Source: an uncultured bacterium | GTDB lineage: Bacteria > Chloroflexota > Anaerolineae > JACIWP01 | NCBI GenBank assembly: GCA_903872005.1 | Contig: CAIQJD010000519.1 | Location: 1-5,768, forward strand | Length of the DNA: 5,768 nt | Reading direction: 5' to 3' | Shown here: piece by piece, positions 5,736 through 5,768 of the stretch | How positions within the stretch are numbered: position 1 is the first letter of the stretch | Layout of the letters: each line of letters begins with the position of its first letter | Position numbers and translations under genes: made by a program | The notes under the pieces: generated by a model | Seen by the model: the letters and a program-made list of their open reading frames with translations, nothing else | What the model was told of the DNA's origin: nothing | The model's database searches: none

Positions 5736-5768
5736 TCAGCGGGCGAGTCGAGACGCCGTCAGTTCGTC
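5736..5768 (-). CDS. Probable C-terminal tail of an upstream gene in the polysaccharide operon (partial)
   Basis: Reading the minus strand in from the right edge, one frame gives DELTASRLAR and then TGA at 5736-5738, 17 nt before the GTG of the glycosyltransferase. The spacing and the charged, plausible C-terminus fit the end of a preceding operon gene. Only ten residues are visible, so the product cannot be named. The glycosyltransferase frame itself is also open to the edge, so this tail is a suggestion only. Confidence 0.35.
   Translation of the reverse strand, partial: DELTASRLAR

Overview
The window is compact, GC-rich bacterial DNA with five complete protein genes, the probable tail of a sixth at the right edge, and short intergenic gaps. 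The only non-coding stretches over 100 bases are about 103 bp at 1689-1791 and 173 bp at 3307-3479. No rRNA, tRNA, CRISPR array, insertion sequence or phage gene was seen. The gene mix, high GC, clear Shine-Dalgarno sites, Sec signal peptide and abundance of the palindrome GCCGGC suggest a free-living bacterium. A Chloroflexota (Anaerolineae-like) host is my best guess, but this is an inference with no phylogenetic marker behind it.

Left block, plus strand (90-1688): a divergent PlsY-type membrane glycerol-3-phosphate acyltransferase, then a member of the dihydrodipicolinate synthase/N-acetylneuraminate lyase (DapA-like) aldolase family. They are 51 bp apart and a plausible promoter precedes the aldolase. 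Both keep their family folds but have lost residues usually counted as active-site signatures, so their exact substrates are uncertain. A long perfect hairpin at 1716-1747 separates this block from the convergent block to its right.

Right block, minus strand, read from the right edge leftward: the probable end of an upstream gene, a family 2 glycosyltransferase, a WbaP/WcaJ-type polyprenyl-phosphate sugar-1-phosphate transferase, and a 504-residue secreted protein built from four tandem repeats. The first two enzymes fit one surface polysaccharide pathway: the phosphotransferase loads the first sugar onto undecaprenyl phosphate at the membrane and the glycosyltransferase extends the glycan. 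The secreted repeat protein follows but has its own strong-looking promoter, so it may be a separately controlled surface or matrix protein.

Three sigma70-type promoters can be read, all with 17-bp spacers: one for the DapA-like gene, one for the secreted protein, and a near-consensus one buried in the 3' end of the glycosyltransferase gene and pointing at the phosphotransferase. No wholly new system is evident. The least explained items are the four-repeat secreted protein, the two enzymes with altered signature motifs, and the roughly 45 copies of GCCGGC in 5.8 kb.
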